Of a stretch of 64,000 nt of DNA, positions 8,658 to 16,775 are shown piece by piece; position 1 is the first letter of the stretch, and each line of letters opens with the position of its first letter. Made by a program: the position numbers and the translations under genes. This DNA is from Shewanella sp. MR-4 (GTDB taxonomy: Bacteria; Pseudomonadota; Gammaproteobacteria; Enterobacterales; Shewanellaceae): contig NC_008321.1 of assembly GCF_000014685.1 (NCBI RefSeq), positions 2,601,001 to 2,665,000 of the forward strand, given 5' to 3'. The notes under the pieces were generated by a model. The model did not search any database, had not been told where the DNA came from, and saw only the letters and a program-made list of their open reading frames with translations.

Positions 8658-9368
8658 TTATTCACGTCCCGGCAACTTTTTCCATGTCACAGTATCACGT
8701 AAATATACAGGTTCGAGTTCATCGACACTGGTGGTTAATCCCGCTTTGATACCGACTTCGGCCAGCGCTAACATGGCTCGAGCATCGGGATACTTCACCG
8801 CCGCTAAGGAAGTAATGCCGCTGCCTAACGCTAGTAACTCGGGATAAGCATCAAACCCAGTGCCACAGCCGACAATGGCTCTATTAAGATCGAATGCCAG
8901 TTCAACCTGCTCTGGCACGCTCACTACCTCTTTACCGACTAAGGTGGCAATGCCATCGACGGCAACAAATTGCCCCCAGTACACTTCTCCCATACGAGCA
9001 TCGATACAACAGAGCACTTGCTCGGCAGCGTGCTCAGCAATCGCCATTTGTGCCATGGCCGCTAAGGTGGAAATGCCGATAACGGGTAGGTCTAACCCTA
9101 GGGCTAAACCTTGGGTCATGCTGGTGCAAATACGGATACCCGTAAAACTACCTGGCCCACGGCCGTAGGCAATCGCATCCAGTTTATCTAAGCCGACATT
9201 GGCTTGTTTTAATACGGCTTCCACCATAGGCAATAAACGCTGACTATGCTCCCGAGGCGCATCGGCTAACTCAGCAAAAATCTGTCCTTGATAATACAGG
9301 GCAGCCGAACAAGCTTCGGTACAAGTGTCGAGGGCGAGAATACAAACAGAGTCTTGGGGTGTTGTCAT
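8658..9368 (-). CDS. tsaB: tRNA t6A37 threonylcarbamoyltransferase subunit TsaB
   Basis: TsaB is the scaffold subunit that pairs with TsaD and TsaE to make N6-threonylcarbamoyladenosine at position 37 of ANN-decoding tRNAs. The 236-residue protein begins MTTPQDSVCILALDTCTEAC, the actin-like phosphate-1 motif of the family, and carries the conserved AYGRGPGSFTGIRI motif near residue 75. ATG 9368 is chosen over the 28-residue-longer frame because it places the LALDT strand at the N-terminus. A weak 8-bp hairpin (GTCTGCAT/ATGCAGAC, 8592-8616) lies downstream. Confidence 0.93.
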   Translation of the reverse strand: MTTPQDSVCILALDTCTEACSAALYYQGQIFAELADAPREHSQRLLPMVEAVLKQANVGLDKLDAIAYGRGPGSFTGIRICTSMTQGLALGLDLPVIGISTLAAMAQMAIAEHAAEQVLCCIDARMGEVYWGQFVAVDGIATLVGKEVVSVPEQVELAFDLNRAIVGCGTGFDAYPELLALGSGITSLAAVKYPDARAMLALAEVGIKAGLTTSVDELEPVYLRDTVTWKKLPGRE

Positions 9369-9740
9369 ATAAAAACCGCGCTGTGGGTATAGTTGGACAG
9401 ACGAAAAGTGACTTATTAGGTCCTGCACTATACCAAGTGTAAATTGGCGCAAATGATAACATCAAATAATCGAAAGCAAAGGCTTAAAAGCGGCGGCTAA
9501 TAGATCGATTAGCTTAGCGCTGGGTTTGTGATCGCCATCACTAACTCAAAAACCTCTCCGGCCTTTGGCCAAATATTGGGAAACTTTTCCTCCATTTTGG
9601 GTCTGAGCAAACAGTGTTGAAGCTTTTGTCTCACTTAATCAAGTTCACCAAAACAAGCACGTCCTAAGCATCGTTTTTACTCTCTCCCACTTACGCGAAG
9701 CTTCGCGTAATGCTTTGCACTCTGTAAATAAGGAAATTCA
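9369..9740. promoter_or_regulatory. tsaB/hemB divergent intergenic region with two dyads
   Basis: This 372-bp spacer has no credible gene. It holds a near-perfect 18-bp dyad at 9496-9513 (GCTAAT-AGATCG-ATTAGC) and a perfect 20-bp palindrome at 9691-9710, TTACGCGAAGCTTCGCGTAA, only 30 bases before hemB. The second could be an operator or a leader hairpin of hemB. Promoter boxes could not be placed with confidence. Confidence 0.45.
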
Positions 9741-10739
9741 ATGAGCAGTACATTCAAAACAAACCTTAAACCCCTTCGCCGTTTAAGACGCCTGCGCCGC
9801 ACCGAGGCCATGCGTGACCTAGTGCGTGAAACCCAGATTTCCCTAAGCGACTTGGTTCACCCACTCTTCATCGAAGAGCACATCAGCCAAGCCGTGCCCA
9901 TTTCAACCTTGCCGGGGATCAGCCGTCTGCCCGAGAGTACGCTTGCCGATGAAATTCAAAGGCTTTACGCCCTAGGGATCCGTTATGTGATGCCCTTTGG
10001 CATTTCACACACCAAAGATGCGCAGGGCAGCGACACTTGGGATGACAATGGCTTACTCGCGCGAATGATCCGCACCATCAAAACCGCCGCACCAGAGATG
10101 ATGGTGATCCCCGATATTTGTTTTTGTGAATATACCAACCACGGACACTGCGGCGTAATGCACCATGACGAAGTCTGTAACGATCAAACCGTGGCTAACT
10201 TAGTCAAACAATCCATTACTGCCGCCAAAGCCGGAGCCGATATGCTGGCGCCATCGGCCATGATGGACGGCCAGATTAAAGCCATTCGCCAAGGGCTGGA
10301 TGAGGCAGGCTTTGAGCACATTGCCATTTTGGCCCATGCAGCCAAGTTCGCCTCCTCCTTCTATGGGCCTTTTAGGGCCGCAGTGGATTGTGAACTTAGC
10401 GGAAACCGTAAAGGCTACCAACTCGATTACGCCAATGGTCGCCAAGCCTTGCTCGAAGCACTGCTCGATGAAGAGGAAGGCGCAGATATTTTGATGGTGA
10501 AACCCGGCACGCCCTATTTGGATGTGTTAAGTCGACTAAGACAGGAAACCCACCTTCCCTTAGCGGCTTATCAGGTTGGCGGCGAATATGCCGGCATTAA
10601 GTTTGCCGCTCTGGCTGGCGCCCTCGATGAGCGCGCCGTCGTCACCGAGACCTTTATCGGATTAAAGCGTGCGGGCGCCGATTTAATTGTCAGTTATTAC
10701 GCGAAACAATATGCCGAATGGTTAGCGCAATCCCGCTAA
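9741..10739 (+). CDS. hemB: Delta-aminolevulinic acid dehydratase (porphobilinogen synthase)
   Basis: HemB condenses two 5-aminolevulinate molecules into porphobilinogen in tetrapyrrole synthesis. The 332-residue protein has the catalytic lysine motif ADILMVKPGTPYLD, a second lysine in AILAHAAKFASSFYGPFR, and the metal-site region DICFCEYTNHGHCGVMHHDE, whose cysteines suggest a zinc-type enzyme. ATG 9741 follows AAGGAA. A strong terminator follows. The 20-bp palindrome just upstream may control expression. Confidence 0.97.
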   Translation: MSSTFKTNLKPLRRLRRLRRTEAMRDLVRETQISLSDLVHPLFIEEHISQAVPISTLPGISRLPESTLADEIQRLYALGIRYVMPFGISHTKDAQGSDTWDDNGLLARMIRTIKTAAPEMMVIPDICFCEYTNHGHCGVMHHDEVCNDQTVANLVKQSITAAKAGADMLAPSAMMDGQIKAIRQGLDEAGFEHIAILAHAAKFASSFYGPFRAAVDCELSGNRKGYQLDYANGRQALLEALLDEEEGADILMVKPGTPYLDVLSRLRQETHLPLAAYQVGGEYAGIKFAALAGALDERAVVTETFIGLKRAGADLIVSYYAKQYAEWLAQSR

Positions 10740-10776
10740 TGCGCTGAGTCTTCAGCCTATCAGCCAAACAATAACG

Positions 10777-10806
10777 AAAACGCCACCCTATCGGTGGCGT
10801 TTTTAT
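10777..10806 (+). terminator. Terminator between hemB and the msr fusion gene
   Basis: AAAACGCCACC-CTATC-GGTGGCGTTTTT forms a symmetric stem with a U-tract on both strands, so it can end both convergent transcripts. Confidence 0.9.
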
Positions 10807-10831
10807 CCGTCAATTTACCCGCACATTAAGC

Positions 10832-11737
10832 CTATGCTTGTAGCTCGGCAAAAAGGGCTCTGATCTTTTCAACCTTTGGCCTTACCACAATTTGGCAATA
10901 GGGCTGCTCGCCATGCAGGGCGAAGTAATCATTGTGATAATCCTCCGCAGGATAAAAAGACTCAAAAGCCACCACTTGGGTGACGATCGGCGCATCAAAT
11001 ACCCTTGCCTCGGTTAACTTTGTAATCATGGCGTTAGTCTCTTCAATCTGAGCCGCATCATGGGCAAAGACGACTGAGCGATACTGCGGCCCTTTATCGT
11101 TGCCTTGGCGATTAAGCGTGGTGGGATCGTGACTCTCAAATAACACCTGCAGCAACGTTGTAAAGCTGATTTGCGCGGGGTCAAACTCGATGTGCACCAC
11201 TTCAGCATGCCCAGTTAATCCCGAACACACCGACTTATAATCGGCATCGCTTGCCTCGCCGCCCGAGTAACCAGAGCTGACATTCAGCACACCCTTCAGA
11301 CTCTTAAAAATCGCTTCAACACACCAAAAACAGCCCGCCCCAAAGGTCGCAAAGGCCGTTTTATGCGTTGATATTGTCACCTCATCGGCGGCTTGAAACA
11401 CCATGGAGACAGAATTAACGCAGTGACGAATATTCTTCGGCGTTAAATATTCCCCTTCAAACACATGGCCTAAATGACCGCCACACTGGCTACAGACGAT
11501 TTCGGTACGGCGACCATCTGCGTCGACATGACGACTCACCGCCCCCGGAATTTCATCATCGAAGGCTGGCCAACCACAGTGGGCATTAAACTTATCTTCT
11601 GATCGATACAAAGGCGCATGGCATTTTTTGCATAAATACACGCCTTTAGCGTCATGTTTATAATACTCACCGCTAAAGGGACGTTCAGTGCCCTTTTCTT
11701 CTATGACATAGCGTTCAAAATCAGTCAGTTTGTTCAT
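10832..11737 (-). CDS. msrBA: MsrB-MsrA fusion, peptide methionine sulfoxide reductase
   Basis: This single 301-residue protein reduces both stereoisomers of methionine sulfoxide in proteins. Residues about 1-120 are MsrB: zinc cysteine pairs in LCKKCHAPLY and CSQCGGHLGHVF, with the catalytic Cys in NIRHCVNSVSM. Residues about 135-300 are MsrA with the catalytic FGAGCFWCVEAIF motif and HDPTTLNRQGNDKGPQYRS. No signal peptide is seen, so it is cytosolic. The order B-A is the reverse of the commoner A-B fusion. ATG 11737 follows AAAGGAG. Confidence 0.95.
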   Translation of the reverse strand: MNKLTDFERYVIEEKGTERPFSGEYYKHDAKGVYLCKKCHAPLYRSEDKFNAHCGWPAFDDEIPGAVSRHVDADGRRTEIVCSQCGGHLGHVFEGEYLTPKNIRHCVNSVSMVFQAADEVTISTHKTAFATFGAGCFWCVEAIFKSLKGVLNVSSGYSGGEASDADYKSVCSGLTGHAEVVHIEFDPAQISFTTLLQVLFESHDPTTLNRQGNDKGPQYRSVVFAHDAAQIEETNAMITKLTEARVFDAPIVTQVVAFESFYPAEDYHNDYFALHGEQPYCQIVVRPKVEKIRALFAELQA

Positions 11738-12114
11738 AAAAGTCTCCTTTAGCTCCTAAGGTGTTCGCCTGCATAAGACCGTTTATTCCTTAGGTTTATT
11801 GCGCCTCGGCCTGAATTGGCTTTTTGGCATAGTAGCCGCTTTAGTCGATAAAATCCTGTTGATTGAGCCATTGCTTAAATAACTGGAGGAAAATTCAGCA
11901 ATGCTCTACGCCCATCGTTTTCAATGTTTGCACCAAGCAGAGTGCAAAGCTACACTTGCTGCGGGTCAATTCTCTACCCAAATGCTTTCTATATTGGCCG
12001 CTTTGCACTAGGGCTTTGCGCACCATACCGATAATGAGATAAGTGGCTACGACTCCTTACCTTTATCCTTAAAAAGTGTTTGGTTAACAACCATATATAA
12101 CAAGTAGAAACAAT
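11738..12114. other. Intergenic stretch with a possible 36-codon ORF and an inverted repeat
   Basis: The 377-bp spacer between the divergent msr and oxygenase genes contains a small plus-strand frame at 11901-12011 (ATG to TAG, 36 residues, MLYAHRFQCLHQAEC at its start) preceded by CTGGAGGAAA, a good ribosome-binding site. Within it AGTGCAAAGC (11941-11950) and its exact complement GCTTTGCACT (12000-12009) form a 10-bp inverted repeat. The same decamer occurs upstream of hemB at 9712-9721. Whether the ORF is translated cannot be told from sequence. Confidence 0.35.
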
Positions 12115-12954
12115 ATGAAATTAGAAACCATTGATTATCGCGCAGCCGATAGCGCCAAACGCTTTGTCGAATCCCTACGTGAAACGGGCTTTGGTGTGCT
12201 CTCTAACCACCCTATCGATAAAGAGCTGGTCGAAAGTATTTACGCTGAGTGGCAAGCCTTTTTCAATTCTGACGCTAAGAACGAGTTTATGTTCAATCGT
12301 GAAACCCACGATGGCTTCTTCCCTGCGTCGATTTCTGAAACCGCAAAAGGTCACACGGTTAAAGACATCAAAGAGTATTACCACGTGTACCCTTGGGGTC
12401 GTATTCCAGATTCTTTGCGTACCAATATTCTGGCCTACTATGAAAAAGCCAATGCGCTGGCCTCTGAACTGTTAGAGTGGATTGAAACCTACTCGCCAGA
12501 CGAGGTTAAAGCCAAGTTTTCAATTCCGCTGCCAGAAATGATTGCCGACAGCCACAAAACCCTGCTGCGCATTCTGCATTACCCACCGATGACGGGCGAT
12601 GAAGAAATGGGCGCTATCCGCGCTGCGGCCCACGAAGATATTAACCTTATCACTGTGCTGCCCGCGGCCAACGAGCCAGGGCTGCAAGTCAAAGCCAAAG
12701 ACGGCTCTTGGTTAGATGTGCCAAGTGATTTTGGCAACATTATCATCAACATTGGTGATATGTTGCAGGAAGCCTCAGGCGGTTATTTCCCATCGACCTC
12801 ACACCGAGTGATTAACCCTGAAGGCACGGATAAGACTAAGTCGCGTATTTCTCTGCCCTTATTCTTACACCCAAATCCTTCGGTCGTACTATCTGAGCGT
12901 TATACCGCCGACAGCTACTTAATGGAAAGATTGCGTGAGCTGGGCGTACTTTAA
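12115..12954 (+). CDS. 2-oxoglutarate/Fe(II)-dependent oxygenase, isopenicillin-N-synthase-like
   Basis: A 279-residue cytosolic oxygenase of the IPNS/2OG family. The N-terminal DIOX_N region holds GFGVLSNHPID. The double-stranded beta-helix core carries the iron triad as HEDINLITVL (His and Asp) and TSHRVINP (His), and the 2-oxoglutarate/substrate arginine in KSRISLPLF. Substrate unknown; relatives act on small molecules. Only a weak ribosome-binding site is seen before ATG 12115. It is followed by a terminator at 13004. Confidence 0.88.
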   Translation: MKLETIDYRAADSAKRFVESLRETGFGVLSNHPIDKELVESIYAEWQAFFNSDAKNEFMFNRETHDGFFPASISETAKGHTVKDIKEYYHVYPWGRIPDSLRTNILAYYEKANALASELLEWIETYSPDEVKAKFSIPLPEMIADSHKTLLRILHYPPMTGDEEMGAIRAAAHEDINLITVLPAANEPGLQVKAKDGSWLDVPSDFGNIIINIGDMLQEASGGYFPSTSHRVINPEGTDKTKSRISLPLFLHPNPSVVLSERYTADSYLMERLRELGVL

Positions 12955-13003
12955 CTCAGCCCCAAGTAATAGATGCTCAAATTCGCATCAAGATTAAGCA
13001 ATT

Positions 13004-13028
13004 AAAGCGCCTTCGGGCGCTTTTTTTA
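13004..13028 (+). terminator. Terminator after the oxygenase gene
   Basis: AAAGCGCC-TTCG-GGCGCTTTTTTT, a UUCG-type tetraloop stem with a seven-T tract. Confidence 0.92.
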
Positions 13029-13090
13029 TGACATTCGTCGCCTTCAAGGTAGAATAAGCGTCTTTAGGTCATTTAGAACAAGGCGCTATC

Positions 13091-14032
13091 ATGGCAATTC
13101 AATGGTATCCGGGGCACATGCACAAGGCACGCAAAGAGATCGAAGAGGCTATGCCTCAGGTCGATCTGGTGATTGAGGTGCTGGACGCTCGTATTCCCTA
13201 CAGTAGTGAAAACCCCATGGTGTCAAAGCTTCGTGGCGACAAACCTTGTATTAAGCTACTGAATAAATCCGACTTAGCCGATCCTGACATCACCGCCCAA
13301 TGGATTGAATACCTTGAGCGTGAACAAGGGGTAAAAGCGACTGCGATTACTACACTGCAACCGGGTATGTTGAAAATGCTGCCGGATCTTTGCCGTAAGT
13401 TAGTGCCGAGTCGCGATAAGACCGAAAAGGACATTCGCACTATGATCATGGGGATCCCAAACGTGGGTAAGTCCACCATTATCAATACCTTAGCCGGTCG
13501 TGTTATCGCTAAAACCGGTAACGAACCCGCCGTCACCAAAAGCCAGCAGCGCATTAACCTACGCAACGGCATTGTGCTCTCGGACACCCCTGGGATTTTA
13601 TGGCCTAAAGTCGATAACGAAGCCAGTAGCTATCGCCTCGCCGTCACGGGAGCCATTAAAGATACCGCCATGGAATACGAAGATGTGGCACTGTTTGCCG
13701 CAGGTTATTTCTTAAAGGCGTACCCGAAGGAAATTTGCGAGCGTTATAACATCAGTGAATTACCTAAGGATGATATGGCGTTACTCGAAGAAATCGGCCG
13801 TAAACGCGGTGCCCTGCGTCCCGGTGGTCGCATCGATTTGCATAAAGCCTCGGAAGTCGTGTTACACGATTACCGCTCAGGTCGAATTGGCCTGTTATCC
13901 CTCGAAACCCCTGCGATGGCCGAAATCGAAAAAGCCGAAGTGGAACGCATTCTGGCTGAAAAAGCCGCCGAGAAAGCCGCTAAGCTAGAAGCGGAAAAAC
14001 TGAAACGCTCAGGAAAACGACATAACGTTTAA
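13091..14032 (+). CDS. ylqF: Ribosome biogenesis GTPase YlqF/RbgA
   Basis: A circularly permuted GTPase that acts late in 50S subunit assembly. The 313-residue protein begins MAIQWYPGHMHKARKEI, the family signature. Its motifs occur in permuted order: G4 LLNKSDLAD (about 59-67), then G1 GIPNVGKSTIINTL (from about 121), then G3 DTPGILWP. The C-terminus is a lysine/alanine-rich coil. It has its own short leader after the upstream terminator. Confidence 0.94.
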   Translation: MAIQWYPGHMHKARKEIEEAMPQVDLVIEVLDARIPYSSENPMVSKLRGDKPCIKLLNKSDLADPDITAQWIEYLEREQGVKATAITTLQPGMLKMLPDLCRKLVPSRDKTEKDIRTMIMGIPNVGKSTIINTLAGRVIAKTGNEPAVTKSQQRINLRNGIVLSDTPGILWPKVDNEASSYRLAVTGAIKDTAMEYEDVALFAAGYFLKAYPKEICERYNISELPKDDMALLEEIGRKRGALRPGGRIDLHKASEVVLHDYRSGRIGLLSLETPAMAEIEKAEVERILAEKAAEKAAKLEAEKLKRSGKRHNV

Positions 14033-14345
14033 GCGCTGTTTTTAATCACTTTACCCCGTCAATAGCGGGCTAAAGTGACTCATTAAAGTGATGATTTAGA
14101 TTAGAAGTGATGATTTAAATTAAAAGTCATTATTTATATTAAGAAATATCGCACAGCAGAATGCATTCATAGTCCTCAGTTTGACGTATCAGCCAGCGCC
14201 ATCTCAGCGCTGGCATTTTATTTGCTCCCACGTATTCATCGTTCGCTGAGTAATCTCCCAATCTACAGCAAAATTAACTGCGAAGTGGGCAGGCATCTAT
14301 TAGCGACAATATAAGCCTTAAGCCATTATACTTAGGGGCTATCCA
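14033..14345. repeat. Intergenic stretch with three 19-bp tandem repeats and a terminator
   Basis: Three contiguous AT-rich 19-mers lie at 14086-14104, 14105-14123 and 14124-14142: AAGTGATGATTTAGATTAG, AAGTGATGATTTAAATTAA and AAGTCATTATTTATATTAA, with a partial fourth copy at 14073-14085. Downstream, a stem GCCAGCGC/GCGCTGGC (14192-14214) followed by ATTTTATTT looks like a terminator for ylqF. No gene is seen. Confidence 0.6.
14192..14223 (+). terminator. Hairpin terminator downstream of ylqF
   Basis: GCCAGCGC-CATCTCA-GCGCTGGC then ATTTTATTT. It lies 160 bases past the ylqF stop, so the 3' untranslated region would be long and would include the tandem repeats. Confidence 0.75.
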
Positions 14346-14786
14346 TCAGTACAAACCAGAGGCACTATTGGCTTCAAACACTGGGGCTTGGCCTGCCGCT
14401 ATCATGTTGTAACTCAACATAAAGGGTACTCCACCCTCCGAGGCCATAATATTATCCATCCAGCCAATCGGATTATTGAACAAGGAGTTATCGTGATTTA
14501 ATACCCCAATGGCGCCGTTGGCTTCATCAAAGTCCCAAACGACTGAGCCCCAGTGCCAGTTGAGCCCTTCCACATATTGCCAGCCAAGCAAGGCACCGAG
14601 TGCGTACAGTACATCATCATCCATCATCCGTTGATTTGCCCGATAGTCACGCGTCAGTTCCGTAATGGCCGCCACTATCTCATGCGGCAGAGTCGTCTCC
14701 GTCAAACTGAGTAATGCAAGTCCTTTTTGGGCTAAGTGTTCGAGTTCTTTGTGTATTTCCTCAGATATAGCATTAATTTCGGCCAT
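14346..14786 (-). CDS. Hypothetical cytosolic protein
   Basis: 146 residues starting MAEINAISEEIHKELEHLAQ, no membrane segment or signal peptide. The middle reads DDDVLYALGALLGWQYVEGL, then tryptophan-rich NWHWGSVVWDFDEAN, and it ends in a small-residue tail. This loosely resembles proteins of the DUF3806 type, but I cannot confirm it. ATG 14786 is chosen because GGGAGG stands 7 bases upstream; the frame itself extends to 14885. No operon partner is evident. Confidence 0.65.
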   Translation of the reverse strand: MAEINAISEEIHKELEHLAQKGLALLSLTETTLPHEIVAAITELTRDYRANQRMMDDDVLYALGALLGWQYVEGLNWHWGSVVWDFDEANGAIGVLNHDNSLFNNPIGWMDNIMASEGGVPFMLSYNMIAAGQAPVFEANSASGLY

Positions 14787-15018
14787 AATACCTCCCTTAG
14801 AATGAGCCAAATCTTCAATGCAAGATACGGATAAATCCCTTTGGTGCCCATACCACCTAGGGATGAAAACACTAAAGCAGATCACCCATTGTAGATAAAT
14901 CCATCAGCATAGAATGGGACATAAATGATTTACGCTCCGGGGCTCATTTCTGGACAAAATGAGCTAGGGCATTTGCTTTAGTGAACCAGACATCGATTAT
15001 AAATAGTATCTTAGTCCC

Positions 15019-15585
15019 TTAATTATCTCCGCCTAATTTATATAGTGTATTGTTATTGTTGGCATATTTTAAAGCTTGAGAACTATTGGTTTCTTTTATT
15101 TGTTGATTGGTTGGGTTTATTATTTGTATTTCAATTTTTTGATCAGTCGAATTGAATATTGCAATTGCTGCTGAAATTACAGTTGTTATAGTTGCTAATA
15201 TCGAAATATAAAAAGCCCATTTCCCTATCTTTCTTTGCTTTTTATTTATGATGAAGTCAATCCCTTCGCGAGTTATTTTTACATATTGCATTGGTGTTCC
15301 ATCCTTAGCCTTTCCATTTGAAATGGAGGCGAAGCCAAGGGTAATTAAAAGAGCTGAGTTTACTTTAACTATATACAGAGCTTCGTGAAAAACCATTTCA
15401 TCTTTTATCTTTAAGTATCTAGAATACGATAAGTAACCCTTATAAAGCACTGTTTTCAAATACTTAGTTAGATGATCAGTCTCATCTTCCATTTTTGTAG
15501 TTGAAAGAGATATATATGGGTTTGAATATAGATATTCTAGCCCTAACTCCCAATTAAAAATCTGTTTGTTGTATTTATCTTCCAT
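15019..15585 (-). CDS. AT-rich hypothetical membrane-anchored protein
   Basis: 188 residues. The N-terminal ~115 residues look like a soluble helical domain that ends in a winged-helix-like YVKITREGIDFIINKKQRKI; one transmembrane segment follows at about 122-145 (WAFYISILATITTVISAAIA), then a short hydrophilic Asn/Gln-rich tail. Base composition is clearly more AT-rich than the flanks and codon use is unlike them (many ATA, AAA, TTA), which suggests acquisition by transfer. ATG 15585 has only a weak GAGAG upstream. Function unknown; a small-membrane effector or defence gene is possible but unsupported. Confidence 0.55.
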   Translation of the reverse strand: MEDKYNKQIFNWELGLEYLYSNPYISLSTTKMEDETDHLTKYLKTVLYKGYLSYSRYLKIKDEMVFHEALYIVKVNSALLITLGFASISNGKAKDGTPMQYVKITREGIDFIINKKQRKIGKWAFYISILATITTVISAAIAIFNSTDQKIEIQIINPTNQQIKETNSSQALKYANNNNTLYKLGGDN

Positions 15586-16239
15586 GCTCTCATACGCCTA
15601 GTTTCATTTATTTGTTTTGTTTGAACTCAAAGCTTAACGCTGAAATAGTTAAATCACTTCACTGGTTCAGATAATCTACCGATGGTTTTATCACATCTCT
15701 ATTTAAGATTTTAAAAAGAAGGTATTTATTAGAAAGTCCAAGTGCTGATTTGCAGCCGTCTAGGTAGATCACCAACCAATCATGGCTAGCCATTATTAAT
15801 CACAGGTCTATTTTCTATATCTGCTGCCTCTTCAGCCATAATTTCCTCTATTGGGTGTAACGTAAAGTTCAATAGCCGAATGCTGAATACACAATTAGGG
15901 TAATAATCTGCTATTAGGAATAGTAGGTCAAGGATTGACAAGAGAAAGAGGTTAGGAATCTGAGGCTAGCAAGCTTTGGGGCATTAGCTTTTTTGCCAAA
16001 TGAACAGTGCAATGGCCGTCAAAATTGCCATTGTTGCAACAGTGACCGTTGGCGACATGGCCGCTCTTTCACATCTATGTGAACGCGGCATTTACACTTC
16101 CATGTGTTGCAGATGCCGCCGTCGAGCCTATAGGGACATATTCACGGCGTGTCACTGGGGAAACAGTGGTAATGCATATATCGCAATATCCGATTCAGCC
16201 GACTTGCTTTGGGGCAATTACGCTTTATTCAAGTTGCAC
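15586..16239. other. 654-bp stretch without a convincing gene; structured segment at 16050-16170
   Basis: The first ~400 bases are AT-rich and featureless. From about 16050 the composition changes and inverted repeats appear: ACAT-CT-ATGT, GCGGCAT (16085-16091) with ATGCCGC (16113-16119) enclosing ACAC/GTGT, and CACTG/CAGTG (16153-16168). Two overlapping plus-strand frames cover it, but neither has a ribosome-binding site nor a recognisable product. The pattern is consistent with a degraded interspersed repeat. Confidence 0.4.
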
Positions 16240-16755
16240 TTAATCGTTATTCTTCCCATCCGTTTTTCCGGCTAACTGCGCTAATAAAGCGTCAATACTC
16301 TGTTCGAGTAAATCGAGGACTAATTCGAATCCTTGCGCACCGCCGTAATAGGGATCGGGGACTTCATCCGTGTCGCAATCACCAAAAGACAACATCAGCT
16401 TTAATTTGTATTGATATTCGGGTGGGCAACGGCGGCGTAAATCACCGAGGTTACTATTATCTGCCGCTAAAATAAGATCGAAATGCTCAAAATCGGCATC
16501 AACCACTTGTCTTGCTCGCATGCCGTCGAAACTCAATCCGCGTTTTTTTCCTGCCGCCATTGAACGGCTATCGGGTTGATCCCCTTGGTGATAACCAATA
16601 GTGCCCGCCGAATCGACGTCGATATTAAGACGGCGCTCGCGAATTTTAGCTCGGCAAACGGCCTCGGCGGTGGGCGAACGACAAATATTGCCCATACAGA
16701 CCATTAAGATGCGTCGTACATGCTGCTCTTTTGCTAACGCTTTATCTTCTAACAA
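16240..16755 (-). CDS. Low-molecular-weight protein tyrosine phosphatase
   Basis: A 171-residue cytosolic phosphatase. The P-loop CMGNICRSP (C-X5-R-S) is at about residues 20-28, and the general-acid aspartate is in VPDPYYGG. In this class it removes phosphate from tyrosine on protein kinases or other targets. The initiation codon is TTG 16755, supported by GAGAGGA upstream; an internal ATG lies just before the catalytic cysteine and would truncate the first strand. It starts 20 bases after the unknown membrane-protein gene and is probably co-transcribed with it. Confidence 0.92.
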   Translation of the reverse strand: MLEDKALAKEQHVRRILMVCMGNICRSPTAEAVCRAKIRERRLNIDVDSAGTIGYHQGDQPDSRSMAAGKKRGLSFDGMRARQVVDADFEHFDLILAADNSNLGDLRRRCPPEYQYKLKLMLSFGDCDTDEVPDPYYGGAQGFELVLDLLEQSIDALLAQLAGKTDGKNND

Positions 16756-16775
16756 CTTAACATCCTCTCGCGTTG

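Noticed and set aside
16000..16275. Plus-strand open frames over 16000-16475
   Set aside because: They have no ribosome-binding site and no recognisable domain. They run into the antisense of the phosphatase gene, and the hairpins below them suggest a repeat rather than a gene.
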